Positions 31,965 through 42,544 of a stretch of 64,000 nt of DNA are shown piece by piece. The stretch's first letter is position 1. Every line of letters begins with the position of its first letter. This stretch comes from Cricetomys ansorgei (lineage: Eukaryota > Chordata > Mammalia > Rodentia > Nesomyidae): NCBI GenBank assembly GCA_026225945.1, contig JAMJFZ010001222.1, positions 1,192,501 to 1,256,500 on the forward strand. Reading direction: 5' to 3'. Under the pieces are notes generated by a model. It saw nothing but the letters and a program-made list of their open reading frames with translations. It was not told the DNA's origin and ran no database searches. The translations under genes were made by a program, and so were the position numbers.

Positions 31965-33555
31965 AGGGAAGTGTTTGTTCATCCGTGGTCAGGAGTGCCT
32001 GTAGGACCCCTTGGCCTTGCATCACGCAGAATTCATCTTCGTGTTCAGACAGTGATAGAGACGAGAGCAGAAAGACATCTCTTAAAAACAGTATTCTCCC
32101 ATGTGCACATGGGGAAAATTGCAAAATATACCAAGTTGTTCCCTATCTGAAACATTTGATAGATTACATTTTATAAATCTTAATTTAAGATTTGCTCATG
32201 AATATTATAGCAGGATGTTTAAACTTATACATTTATTTCTGAAAAAAAATGTTTGGTGTTCTTTGTTTCCTTCAGGCTAATGGCCATTATTAACATGTTT
32301 TCCTAGCTATTAAAGTTGCTATTCTAGAACACTATTATTACAAAAATATTCTAATATATTTAAATGTGATTGCCATCAAGTTATCATGAAATTATGTCAA
32401 GTTGAGGCACATAAATAGTTTAAATATTTGTGTGTATCCTTGCTGCATAGAGTTTAAAATAGTCTTCATTACAATATCATTAAGAATAAAATAGCCTCCC
32501 TTTTTACTGATAATTTTAAGTAATTTTTACATGATTATTTACTAATTCTATAGCTTACCAATATTTCTTGGAAACCTACTATGTATAAAGCGCCACTCTA
32601 GTCATAGTGGGTAATAAATTATAGAATATGTGTTTTTTTTATTCTCAGGCCTTTATAATCTAGTTTAGAATTTAAAATATACACAAATACTTATAGCAGA
32701 AAGCAAAGTATATCATTCCCACATGAAGCCCAATTATGTGCCAAATGTAATTTGTCTAATTTTAGGTATGTAAATGTTCTCAGTCCATATCAACATATCT
32801 GAAAAACAATAAAGTTTTATTTAACAAAAATTAAACTTTAAAAATTCTTCCTCAGAAGGAGGAGTTGAAATAGCTTCCAATACTCTAAACACACAGTCAG
32901 ACAATCTGACATACGCTTTAGCTGGATATTGTGGGTGCCTACATTAACGCAGAAGAATTCACACATCTGTTTCTCTGACCAATTTTAGGTTCCTAAGGAT
33001 TTAATTTCTCTGAGATATTTATAGACCTGGGAAAAGTGCTTTCAGTCTCCCTTTGATGTTCATAGTTTACACATAGGGAGAAGTAGATTTGCGGTGTTTC
33101 CTCTGTATTCCAAAGTGTATGTTATACAAAGAGATCATAATACAAACAGGAAATGAAGAAAATAGGTGCCCCAAATAGTATCTTCACATGGCACCAATGC
33201 ACAGACTGTAGAAAAGAAGGCTCACAGAACTTTGTCTATATGCTCTTGGTGGGGATCTTAAAGCTTTTATCTATTTTGTCCAGTAATTTATCATAATTCA
33301 ATATACAATATCATCAACGACAGCCTGATCCAGCTGAATTTCATTTTCATTCCCTTTTTTCCTCTTAATTTTTCTGAAGAAAGAAGAGCACCAGAGATGA
33401 ATATTCCATAATTTCAAATTGAGCATGAACTGACATGCCCAAGAATCAAAGCAAAGATTGATTGCATTAGAAAATACCTAAAATGTCCAGTTCATTCAAA
33501 AGAATTCTCATATTTAACACAACACAGTTCAGTGACAAGAAACTAGAGCTGGCTC
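31965..33555. other. Repeat-poor AT-rich intron sequence
   Basis: About 1.6 kb with no SINE, LTR or L1 signature. Possible conserved noncoding content; no exon seen. Confidence 0.45.
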
Positions 33556-33559
33556 TGGG

Positions 33560-33955
33560 GGAACTTGTCTATGTTTGTTAGTGTTTGGTCAGCCTGACAC
33601 AAACTAGAGTCACTGGGGTGAGGGAAGCTCGTGCCACTGCCTTCCATCCAATGGGCTGGGGGACATGCCCTGGGGCATTGTCTTAATTGCTATTTGATAT
33701 AAGAGGGTCCAGCCCACTGTGGGTGGCACCATCCCTAGGCAGGTGTGGCTTGGGCTGTATAAAAAAGCTAGTCTGGAAAGCAAGCCAGTAAGCAGCATTC
33801 CTTGGGGTCTGCTTCAGTTCCTGTCTCCAGGCTCCTGCCTTAAGTTCCTGCCTTGGCTTCTGTCTCTGAAAGTCAAATACATCTTTTCCTTCCCTAAGAT
33901 GCTTTTGACAGTGTTTAACAAGGCAACAGAAAGCAGAGTAGGGCAGTATGTATGT
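33560..33955 (+). mobile_element. Rodent interspersed repeat R (sense), family not named
   Basis: GACACAAACTAGAGTCACTG, CCAGCCCACTGTGGGTGG, GCCAGTAAGCAGCATTCC and AAGATGCTTTTGACAGTG mark a dispersed rodent repeat. The same family lies inverted at 37066-37344 plus 37691-37818. Confidence 0.75.
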
Positions 33956-34084
33956 ATGGAGAGTCTTTTATAAGTAAAGATGTCTTTATATTTAATTGAA
34001 TGACATCTTGCCTATTTACAGATGATAGCATTGGATTTTCATCTTAAGCCCACCCAAGAGAAATGTACAGCAGAAGTCAACTTT

Positions 34085-34171
34085 AAAACATACAGAGGGG
34101 CTGACAATATGGCTAACTGAGTAAAGGCATGGTGACAGGAGATAACAGACTCCCAAGAATTGTTCTCTGAG

Positions 34172-34210
<39 letters not shown>

Positions 34211-34240
34211 CACATATTCTCTAAATAAATATATAAAATT
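34085..34240 (+). repeat. B2-family SINE (sense) with (CA)n
   Basis: GGGGCTGACAATATGGCTAA, AGTAAAGGCATGGTGACAGG, then a CA run at 34173-34208 in the tail. Confidence 0.65.
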
Positions 34241-34244
34241 AAAA

Positions 34245-34558
34245 ATAGAGAATATTATTTCAATAAAGAGAGGATTGGAATTTACTGGGAAAAAAGAATA
34301 TTGTAAAATAAATTTTTCTTTATGTTCCTCCCTAAATAAACAGAATATATAATTCACCACAGAAGCTTATGGTTTATTCCTTGATGTATTGAAAAATAAC
34401 AGTAACTTATATAAGCTCTTAGTAAATAATGATATTTTCATTAGATAGTAGGACTGATGGGGAATTATGAGTGATTAAAATCTATATGTTCATCAATAAA
34501 TATAATAAATATATATAAATGATAAATAAAACATATATTTTACACACACACATACATA
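34245..34558. other. AT-rich intron sequence
   Basis: Mostly A/T with TAAATATA-type runs and ACACACACA at 34543-34551. Confidence 0.5.
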
Positions 34559-34759
34559 TATATTGGAAAGGATTGAAATTTTGATGTATCATTTAACATG
34601 AATGGATCTTGAAAACACTAAATGAAGTGAGACAAGCCAGGAACAAAAGGATAAATATTATGTAATTTGTATGAGTTATCTAGAAGAGACAAATTTATAG
34701 AGGACAAGAATAAACTAGAGATCATCAGGTGTTGGGCAGAGGGAGGAATGGATATCTGC

Positions 34760-34760
34760 A

Positions 34761-34812
<52 letters not shown>
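34760..34812. repeat. (CTGT)n(CTAT)n microsatellite
   Basis: About eight CTGT units followed by five CTAT units, at the tail of the B2-family SINE. Confidence 0.95.
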
Positions 34813-34980
34813 ATGTGTATTGTGTATGAGTAACTTGCTCGCATCTATGTCTGTGTATAACGGACATCCTGGAACTGAAGTTATGGACGGTTGTGAGTTG
34901 CCGTATGGGTGCTGGGACTTGAACTCAGATCCTCTGTAAGAACAGTGTTCGTAGCCACTAAGCCATCTCCAGTCCCAAGG
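34813..34980 (-). repeat. B2-family SINE (antisense), inserted in L1
   Basis: GACATCCTGGAACTGAAGTT, GTGCTGGGACTTGAACTCAG and CACTAAGCCATCTCCAGTCC. Confidence 0.88.
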
Positions 34981-35111
34981 AATGGACAGTTATATTTTTT
35001 GAGTAAAGAGAATCTGTTTGGATGATGAAGAGTTCTAGGAATGGATATTGGCGATGAGAATGAGGGAGATGTGCTTAAAGCCGGTGAGTTAGGGCGGCAC
35101 ATCTATGTTAT

Positions 35112-35262
35112 GCATATTTTCTTTTTTTTTCTAGACAGGGTTTTTTCTGTTTAACCCTGGCTTTCCTGAAACTTGCTCTGTAGACCAGGCTGGCCTCAAA
35201 CTCAGAGGTCTGAATACTGACCTGAAAGGCAGGCAGCACCAGTCCTGGCTTTATGTTGTGCA
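35112..35262 (-). repeat. B1 SINE (antisense)
   Basis: T-run, CTAGACAGGGTTTTTTCTG and GTAGACCAGGCTGGCCTC. Flanks TATGTTATGCATA and TATGTTGTGCACA look like a slightly diverged target-site duplication. Confidence 0.88.
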
Positions 35263-35329
35263 CATACTCTATGAAAGTAGTCTAATTAAAATAAGATTCA
35301 AAGTCTCATGGTAGATTATAAAAATGTCC

Positions 35330-36420
35330 TCAGGTTTCAGTTGAAAACACTCCTACCACAGACCAGGAAGACCTCACGTTAGTGTGAAAAGATATGACAT
35401 CAATCAAATTGACAGAGATATTAGAATAATCTGTAGAGTGCAGCTTTGCCAAGGAAAAGCCCCTGCCCCTTGGAGGTGCATGCCTCTTGGACTTCTGGGA
35501 ACAGCTTGGAGGGAGGTATGTAGGAGGGACACTGACAGTTGGGGCAGTTACTTAGAGTTAGAGTTAGAGCAGAGTTACAGTTACAGTTGCTGTGATACAG
35601 AGAAAGAGAGAGCACAACAGTTGATGATAGGGAAGCAGGCAGAAATAAGGCTCAGACAAAATGAACTAGCTGGAGTTTTAGAAAAGTTACAATTTAGATC
35701 TCAGTAATTGCCATGCTGGGAGAAGCTGAGCAGAGTGGATTTGAGTTAGTTCAGTTCCCCAGACTTAGATTAAGACAGCCAGAAAAGGTCTCTCTTTCCT
35801 TCCTATCCTTTCCTTTTCTTCCTAACCCTATGAGCTAACTGAGGTTTAAAAATGTTACAAGTTAGAAATCTAGCAGGAACAGAGGGGCGGAGTCAAGTTG
35901 CCAGTGAAAAAAGTAACAGCAGCTTTAGAGAGCCCAGACTCAAATGGCAAAAAACAGCTAAACCACAGCCCTTTGAGAAGAAAAACTGTTATGTTTTAAA
36001 TACCATTTACAATTATCTGATAAAAATTCAGAGTAGTGAGAATAACAGTGCTTCACAGACTGTGTGCTTGGTACTGAGGGTTAGCACTCCGTGATCTTAG
36101 AAAGTTCTATTCAAGTGGTGTTCAATCGTTTTAAATCAGCATGCTACATAGGACATAGCTTACAGCTGTGTAAAGAAATGACAGAATCATAAGAGAAACA
36201 AATTCACTTAAGAGGAGCTGCTTTTGGTAATTCTTTCTTTAACTAGTAAAGAAAATGGAGCACCCTTGTGAACAAGTGTCACCAATAAGTTTGAAAGACA
36301 GAAATCAGACACATCGTCATCTCTGGGCCCAATGCAGTCAAGGGTCCGTGAATAACATTACAAAATGACAAGCCAGAATTTCTTATTGCAAATGAAGACA
36401 TACCCTTCCAGGTAGCATTT
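35330..36420. other. Unclassified sequence, possibly LTR-derived
   Basis: 35540-35590 has AGTTAGAGTTAGAGC and AGTTACAGTTACAGTTGC short direct repeats, then purine-rich text, which reminds me of a rodent ERV LTR. No terminal repeats confirmed. Confidence 0.3.
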
Positions 36421-36429
36421 GAGTGAAAG

Positions 36430-36725
36430 AAATCACTCTGGGACTGAGGGGGTGTATGTGCAAAACACCTGCCATGCAAGCATGAGGATCAGAGTTTGGA
36501 TTCCCAGAACCCAGAAAAAGCAGAGTGGGCAGGGCAGGAGGCAGGGATGGGACCTCAGAGCCAGCTGGCTGGCCAGACCAGCTGTCCAGGGCATCCCTGG
36601 CTTGGTGAGAGACCCTGCCTCACTGTATAAGGTAGAGAGCAATTGAGGAAGACTGCCAAGGTCAGCCTGGGGACCTTCACCTGCGCGCACACGTGTGCGT
36701 GCACCACACACACACATGTACACAA
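36430..36725 (+). repeat. B4/RSINE1-type SINE (sense)
   Basis: GATCAGAGTTTGGATTCCCA, CAGGAGGCAGGGATGGGACC, CCTGCCTCACTGTATAAGG and a CACACACACACA tail: a tRNA-like head joined to a B1-like body. Confidence 0.75.
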
Positions 36726-36824
36726 ACGAAGAAAAGAAGCCACACATGAAAGTGGAAAACATAGTGTTTTCAAGGTCTTTCATGTTGTTACATATCTGAG
36801 CATTTTGTTTTTCATCCTCTTCCT

Positions 36825-36932
36825 AGTTTTTAAAGACAGGGTCTCTCTGGGTAGCCAGGCTGGCCCTGAACTTGCATCCTCTCACCTCGGCCTCCTGGAT
36901 TACAGATACACACTGCTACACCTGGCGTCTGT
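36825..36932 (-). repeat. B1 SINE (antisense)
   Basis: AAAGACAGGGTCTCTCTGG, GCCAGGCTGGCCCTGAAC and ATTACAGATACACACTGC. Confidence 0.85.
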
Positions 36933-37065
36933 TATTTTGAATGGTTTGATAATAATACTCACCACATTTTGTTTACCCATTTCTTTGCTGATAGATGATA
37001 TATGGGATGATTTCACATTTTTCCTATTGTGAATAAAGCCACTATGAACATTTGTGTGCAGATAC

Positions 37066-37344
37066 CTGTCATCTTAGTTATGGTTTCTATTGCTGTGATA
37101 CATACCACGATCAAAGCGACTTAGGGAGGAAAGAGTTTCTTCAGCTTTTGCCTTCTGATCACAGACCATCATTGAGGGAAGTCAGGGCAGGAACTCAAAG
37201 CAGGAACCTGGAGGCAGGAACTGAAGCAGAGGCCATGGAGGAATGCTGCTGATTGGCTTGCTCCTTCTGGCTAGTTCAACCTGCTTTCTTATAGCACCCA
37301 GGACCAATTACCTAGGGGTGGCATTGCCCACAATGGGCTGTGTG
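37066..37344 (-). mobile_element. Rodent repeat R (antisense), left part
   Basis: TTAGTTATGGTTTCTATTGC, TGAGGGAAGTCAGGGCAGG and CCACAATGGGCTG are the reverse complement of the repeat at 33560. Confidence 0.8.
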
Positions 37345-37690
37345 TGTTGCAGAAGTTTATTTTTAGTTATATATAAAATAAATGTTTCATTCACTGTTGG
37401 GTGAGGGGCTGTTTAGGATTTTTGTATTGTTTTCAGATGTTGGATTTCTGTGGTGGATATTTGATTGCATATGATCTGCACGTGCTATCAGTAGAACACC
37501 TGAGGAGTTCTGAAAGAATAAAAACACCTGAGCTCATAGGCTGGAGGTTCCACTGTCAAGGATGGCACTGGCCATGGTGGTGGTTCCCTCTGCAGAAGTC
37601 CGGCAGGGCTTCCACATATGAGAATGCCTCTTTGTCCCCTTGCTGAGCTGCACAGCAGCGTACTGCTACAGGGCTGAGCCTCTCCACAGC
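37345..37690 (+). mobile_element. LTR-like repeat, copy B, inside repeat R
   Basis: Begins TGTTGCAGAAGTTTATTTTT, contains ATGTTGGATTTCTGTGG and AATAAAAACACCTGAG, and is homologous to 12295-12585. It splits repeat R, so it is the younger insertion. Confidence 0.6.
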
Positions 37691-37818
37691 AATCATTTAA
37701 GAAAATGCCTTACAGGCTTGTCCACAGACCAGTCTGATATAAGCATTTTGTCAGTTGAGGTCCTTCTTCCTAGATAACTAGTTCGTGTCGAGTTTGGCAA
37801 AAACCCAACCAGAGAACC
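37691..37818 (-). mobile_element. Rodent repeat R (antisense), right part
   Basis: TTTAAGAAAATGCCTTACAG, GACCAGTCTGATATAAGC and GTGTCGAGTTTGGCAAAAAC complete repeat R after the LTR-like insertion. Confidence 0.7.
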
Positions 37819-37867
37819 CATGTTCTTTAGAGTTTATGCCTAGAAGTGGAATTTCTAGATCATATGA

Positions 37868-38196
37868 CATATTAGTTACTTTTATCCTTGCTGTGACAAA
37901 GTTCTTGACAAGAGGGCAGGTTGCTTTCACTCACAGAAAGGAACAGAGTTCACTGTGGCTGGGGCAACCCAGCAACAGGGGTGTGAGGCAGTATCCACTG
38001 GTTGACAGCCAGGAAGAAAGAGGCAGGAGTGCTGGGGCTCCAGTGGAGTTCTTTCTGTCAGTCTGGAACCCAGCCCATGCATGATGCTGTCCTTGCTCAG
38101 TTGAAACATTTGGGGGACATCATAGACACACTTCTGGTGTGTTCCCATGCTGATGCTAAATCCAATCAAGTTGATGATGAAAATTAACCATCCCAT
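37868..38196 (-). mobile_element. Rodent interspersed repeat, second type (antisense)
   Basis: ATTAGTTACTTTTATCCTTG through AATCAAGTTGATGATGAAAA and TTAACCATC. CATATG lies on each side (37861 and 38194 areas), consistent with a target-site duplication in the L1 host sequence. Family not named. Confidence 0.65.
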
Positions 38197-38304
38197 ATGG
38201 AAATTGTAGATTTAATTTATTAGAAATGGGCGCACCGCTTTCTATAGTGCCATGCCACTTTACATTTCCACCACCAGTGGTTGGGTGTCTTTTCTTCCTT
38301 TGGG

Positions 38305-39056
38305 GAGGACATAGATTTTATGGTGGCAGATGATAAGGTAGGGCCTTCAGCCCTTCCTCTTCTTTGAGGCATCCAGTGTGGAGACTGTGAAGGAGGGAGC
38401 TAATGTGCACCGAGGGACTGGGCTGGGGAGAGGCACAGGCAACTTAGGGCGTGTTCTTTCTGTGTGCTCTCACTGGGGCTCAGGTCAGAAGACCCTGGCC
38501 CCTTGGAGGTCGGAAGCACCACAAAGTGTACTGTACTGTTTCTGTAGCTAAATTCATTGTCATACCAGGACGTGAACTCGAGAGTTGTTGGGAGCAGCGC
38601 AGCCTCCGCATCAAAGCTGGAAGAATGGTGGTCACTGTTACAGTGGGAACAGAAAACCAAAGCCATGTCTTCGGTGCTTCCCAGGATAGTCTTCAGGGAG
38701 CTTCTCAGTGTAGATTTCATCATTTTCTTCACCTGAGCTCTTTCTCCACACTCAGGTCAGGTCTGAGATGTGCTGTGGGTGAGCACATAGAAAGCCATGC
38801 CAGTGAGCTTCCTATTTAGGTCAGAGTTGAGCTCGCCCACAGCTGTGGCAGTATCAGTAGGTTCAGGGATGATTTTCTGGCCACTCCTCTAGTTCCCTGG
38901 GGGAGCCACCTACCATCTTCTGGGTGGCCGTAATGATGTGGACCATGGTCATGAATTCCATGGATGTCTTTGGCTACAGGGCTAGGCAGTTGATGTTGTA
39001 GGAGGCACTGCTGACGATCTTGAGGGAGCTGAACTTGAGGATCATTCCATCACACA
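38305..39056 (-). pseudogene. GAPDH processed pseudogene, 5'-truncated
   Basis: The minus strand follows glyceraldehyde-3-phosphate dehydrogenase mRNA from the segment around the active-site cysteine to the 3' UTR, with no introns. Recognisable blocks are SLKIVSSASYNINC (the catalytic Cys position is Tyr), ITATQK, KLTGMAF, SLKTILGSTED and SWYDNEFSYRN, then a degenerate C-terminus. 3'-UTR-like text follows to about 38305. There is a deletion of about 14 bases where KLWRDGRGAAQN is expected, and several frameshifts and stops. It inserted beside the old L1. It is non-functional. Confidence 0.93.
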
Positions 39057-39061
39057 CATGA

Positions 39062-39260
39062 GAGGATCAGCAGATATATACATGTGTATGTGTGTGTATA
39101 CATACACATGTATATTATATGCATGTGTACAGCATGCATATTATATAATGTACAATATATGTATCATATACGCAATATACATATATGTGCATATGTATAT
39201 ATGTAATGTGCATATATACATATATATGTGCATGTATACACACACGTATGCATATATACA
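39062..39260. repeat. Alternating purine-pyrimidine AT/GT-rich simple repeat
   Basis: Mostly TATACATATA and ATGTGTATGTGTG-type runs, able to form hairpins or Z-DNA. Confidence 0.85.
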
Positions 39261-39274
39261 CTTGAAGGACATAG

Positions 39275-39480
39275 TGAAGACCATCTAGATAGCTCAGTGA
39301 GTAAGGGCATTGGCCTGAGTCCAGGCCCCGGAACCCACGGTAGAAGGAGAGAACTGATTCCTAGAAGTTGTCTCCTGACAACTATACATGTTCCATGGCG
39401 TGCCTACACACGCAGAGTGCATGCCCTGCCCCATCAACCTATGTAAATATACATAGACACACACACACACACACAAAGCA
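39275..39480 (+). repeat. B2-family SINE (sense)
   Basis: AAGACCATCTAGATAGCTCAG, GAACTGATTCCTAGAAGTTG, and a CA-rich tail at 39455-39475. Confidence 0.8.
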
Positions 39481-39481
39481 A

Positions 39482-40282
39482 CAGAGAAGTCAAGCTGGCA
39501 CTGAGCTGGAAGACAGCACGTAGGTTTCCAGGGGAGGAAAGTCGTCCCTGTGGCTCGTTAGGGTAGGGTTCTTCCACCTTGACACTCTTTAGTCTTTCAA
39601 TATTCTCTTTATAAATAATTTCCAGGGTTTGAAATTATACATAGCAAAAGGAATATGGGAAAGTACATCTTCACCTTCCCTAAAACAGAAGTGGCCTTAT
39701 GAAACGACTTCTCTGCAAACTCTCCCGTCCTCACGCAGGCGCCGCGGGCTGCTGCTGTTTCCCTGCGGCTGGTAATCGGATTGGGCACTAGACGTAGCAT
39801 CATTGTATTCAGTCTGCTATCTCCTTAGATGGACTAAGAATTTTTTTGGCAGTGGTTAAATTTCTTGCAGTTAAGTTTGATCCTTTTGAGATTGTTTCTA
39901 AGTGGTGTTGGGGTGTACAGATGTCAGCTTTTACTCCAGGTCTGTCTACTTCAGTACTTCTAGGAGTAACTCATACCGACTCTCTGGGTTAGGCTTCCTA
40001 GTGAATCCACTGGTGTTTAGAGATTCTTTTCTTTACTCTGGCTATTCAGAGTGCTTATATATTTTCAAGTTTTGTGTGACTTGTTCTTTGCTGAGTCACG
40101 AATACTTCCCGGCAGAAGCTGGGAGGGAAGGGAGCACTCAGCCGTGTGCACCGAGGACAGTGGCAGAGCACAGCCTCCGGAAACCCGCGAGGGCGCTGTC
40201 TTACTGCATGGCCACCTCCTCAGGTCCCTTCGGCACTGTTGTATTGAGGAGTAAGTTTGCATGCTTCCTGGAGGACTCATTC
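39482..40282. other. Intronic unique sequence
   Basis: Two GC-richer patches (39715-39780 and 40095-40240, with several CpG) in AT-rich surroundings. The 130-codon frame here has no recognised domain. Confidence 0.4.
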
Positions 40283-40284
40283 AG

Positions 40285-40450
40285 AAGGCTATAGGAGAGA
40301 TGGCTCAGAGGGTTAAGGTATTGTTTCAAGTCAGGGACCTAATTCAATCCTCAGAATCCATGTAAATCTGGAAGAAGAGAAATGACCACACTCTGAGTTC
40401 TCTTCCTCTCTCTTCCTCCCCCGCCCCAACACACGTACACACACATTTTG
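40285..40450 (+). repeat. B2-family SINE (sense)
   Basis: AGGAGAGATGGCTCAGAGGG (A box), ATTCAATCCTCAGAATCC and an ACACACGTACACACACA tail. Confidence 0.85.
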
Positions 40451-40454
40451 TTTT

Positions 40455-40760
40455 TTGTTTTTTACACAAAAAGGCTCACAGGAAGGAAGACTCAGGAGCA
40501 GGAAGAAAAGACAGACATGACTACTTACTCAGAACACAGGGTGAATGCACTGATTCAAAAACCAGGCAAAAAAGTTTTTAATATTTTAAGAGAAATTGAA
40601 GAAGTCATGTTACTAATACAATGAAGGAGATGAATTGAGTGTAAGATCAGAAGAACAGTGAGTAGGCAGAAATAAAAACAACGGGAAAATTGTTGAAGTA
40701 AACACTATTGTATCTAGAGACAACAGCACACACAGACAGCAGGGAGAAAATAGTTTCAGT
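40455..40760. other. A-rich intron sequence
   Basis: Purine-rich unique sequence, perhaps an old L1 piece; no firm call. Confidence 0.35.
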
Positions 40761-40764
40761 CGCT

Positions 40765-41275
40765 TCCTGTACGTGAGCCTGTGCGTGAGTGTGTGTGTGT
40801 GTGAAAGGTTTCTCCCTGTGCGTGAGCCTGTGTGTGAGTGTGTGTGTGTGAGTGTGTGTGTGTGTGAAAAGGTTTCTCCCTGTGCATCAGCCTGTGTGTG
40901 TGTGTACCTGTGTGTGTGTGTGAAAAGGTTTCTCCCTGTGCATCAGCCTGTGTGTGTGTGTGAAAAGGTTTCTCCCTGTGCGTGAGCCTGTGTGTGCGTG
41001 TGAGTGTGTGTGTGTGAGTGTGTGTGTGTGTGAAAAGGTTTCTCCCTGTGCGTGAGCCTGTGTGAGCCTGTGTGTGCGTGTGAGTGTGTGTGTGTGAAAA
41101 GGTTTCTTCCTGTGCGTGAGCCTGTGTGTGTGTGAGTGTGTGTGTGTGAGTGTGTGTGTGTGAAAAGGTTTCTCCCTTTGCGTGAGCCTGTGTGTGTGTG
41201 AGTGTGTGTGTGTGTGTGAAAAGGTTTCTCCCTGTGCATCAGCCTGTGTGTGTGTGTGAAAAGGTTTGCTATTTT
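40765..41275. repeat. Composite minisatellite with variable GT blocks
   Basis: About nine units of AAAAGGTTTCTCCCTGTGC plus GTGAGCCTGTGTGTG, with GTGTGTGAG stretches of changing length, so spacing varies from about 40 to 70 bases. Unit starts are near 40805, 40866, 40922, 40962, 41033, 41097, 41163, 41218 and 41258. Confidence 0.93.
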
Positions 41276-41589
41276 GTTCGTGTTGGACTTAGACTCATAA
41301 CCCTCTTGACTCAGCTTCCTGGGTCACTGGTCACCATTCATATCTGGGGGGAAAAAGAATACAAAAAGTAAATAAGGTAGAAAACAGGTTTCATAAAATA
41401 GAAAAGTCCAGATTTAGTGTTCATTGTCTGTTTGCCTAACTCCATCAAGAACGATACGTTTTTCTGTTGAATAATTTAACTCCAGGATAAAGAACTCTAT
41501 AGCCAAGTTGAGCCAGACCTGTCCATCCCAAGTAGATACCATAATGACGTAGAATACAGTTGTTCTTACTGTGTTAAAATAAAAAGCTG

Positions 41590-41795
41590 TCAGAGCTGGA
41601 GAGATGACTCGGTGGTTCGTAGCACTGACTGCTCCAGGGGACTCACACTTGTTTCCAGCAGCCACACAGCAGCTAACAACTGTCTGGAGCTCCAGTGTCT
41701 ACTGCCGTACAAGGACGCTGCATAGATGTGGGCACAGACATACATTCAGGCAAAACACCCACACACATAAAATGAAATAATTAAAATATATATGC
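41590..41795 (+). repeat. B2-family SINE (sense)
   Basis: AGCTGGAGAGATGACTCGGT, CACTGACTGCTCCAGGGG and CAGGCAAAACACCCACACAC, with an A-rich tail. Confidence 0.92.
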
Positions 41796-41834
41796 TATGT
41801 GCTCAGCTGGGCCATTGTGCACATCTAAACCTCC

Positions 41835-41950
41835 AGACATGCCAAATGTGGTGGCATACTATAGCAGCACTCAGGAGGCTGGGGCAGGGGGATCACATAT
41901 TCAAGGCCACCCTGGACTACATAGTGAGACCCTGCCCCAGATAAATAGGT
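41835..41950 (+). repeat. B1 SINE (sense)
   Basis: CAAATGTGGTGGCATACTAT, AGCACTCAGGAGGCTGGGG and CATAGTGAGACCCTGCCCC. Confidence 0.85.
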
Positions 41951-42291
41951 CAGTGGATAAATAAATAAATTCCTGCTACATCTCAGAGCCACTTAAATTA
42001 AAAAAAAAAAAAAAAACAACCCCACAGATAGTGTTTTTGGGCATATGATCATGTAGGAATTACAGTCCTCATGAAATTTCCTGAGCAAATTACTTTTAAG
42101 ATTTCATACCACCAGTCAAAATGAATAACTTATAAATAGAGATATTACAGTAAAATAATTGGTGGTGGTTGAATTGAATCTGATTAAGCATTTCAGGCAC
42201 TAACATTTTATCCTGTCATGTGAGCACTTCTGTAATTGAATTAAGAACGAGATGCTGAAGTACATGGCAAAGAGGCTTTGACTTGAATGAG

Positions 42292-42437
42292 CAGCGGGAG
42301 CGGAGAAGGGGCGCATGTCGGGGTCTCCCAAAGAGTGTCCGAGGGAGCGGAGAAGGGGCGCATGTCGGGGTCTCCCAAAGAGTGTCCGAGGGAGCGGAGA
42401 AGGGGCGCATGTCGGGATCTCCCAAAGAGCATCCAAG
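42292..42437. repeat. 47-bp CpG-containing tandem repeat, three copies
   Basis: The unit GAGCGGAGAAGGGGCGCATG, then TCGGGGTCTCCCAAAGAGTG and TCCGAGG, starts near 42297, 42344 and 42391; the third copy ends in variants. It is GC-rich in AT-rich surroundings. No parent repeat recognised. Confidence 0.95.
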
Positions 42438-42544
42438 ACTTAACACTGAGACTCAAGAGTCAAAATCTACTAGGACAAGCAGAAAGGCATCATCACAGCG
42501 GAAGGGTGTGTGGAGAGGTTGAAACCATGAGGATTGTAAAGTTA

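Larger units (their letters stand above)
34560..35110 (+). repeat. Old mammalian L1 3' end (sense), interrupted
   Basis: GGATCTTGAAAACACTAAAT, GTGAGACAAGCCAGGAAC and CAGAGGGAGGAATGGATAT match L1M 3' sequence. It resumes after the insertion at 34981 with TTATATTTTTTGAGTAAAG, GATGATGAAGAGTTCTAGG and GATATTGGCGATGAGAATG. GGAATGGA flanks both sides of the inserted block, as a target-site duplication would. Confidence 0.75.
36935..38300 (-). repeat. Old mammalian L1 3' region (antisense), split by later insertions
   Basis: Pieces in antisense L1M order: TTTTCCTATTGTGAATAAAG with CCACTATGAACATTTGTG (to 37066), ATGCCTAGAAGTGGAATTTC with TAGATCATATGA (37838-37868), and ATAGTGCCATGCCACTTTAC with ATTTCCACCACCAGTGG (38246-38282). 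The gaps are filled by the elements listed separately. Confidence 0.8.

Noticed and set aside
35384..35707. 107-codon plus-strand frame with charged C-terminal part
   Set aside because: No match to a known domain that I recognise; lies in probably LTR-derived sequence without splice-site support.
40765..41275. A CRISPR-like look: constant core with variable spacers
   Set aside because: The spacers are GT simple sequence of changing length, and the host is a rodent nuclear genome.
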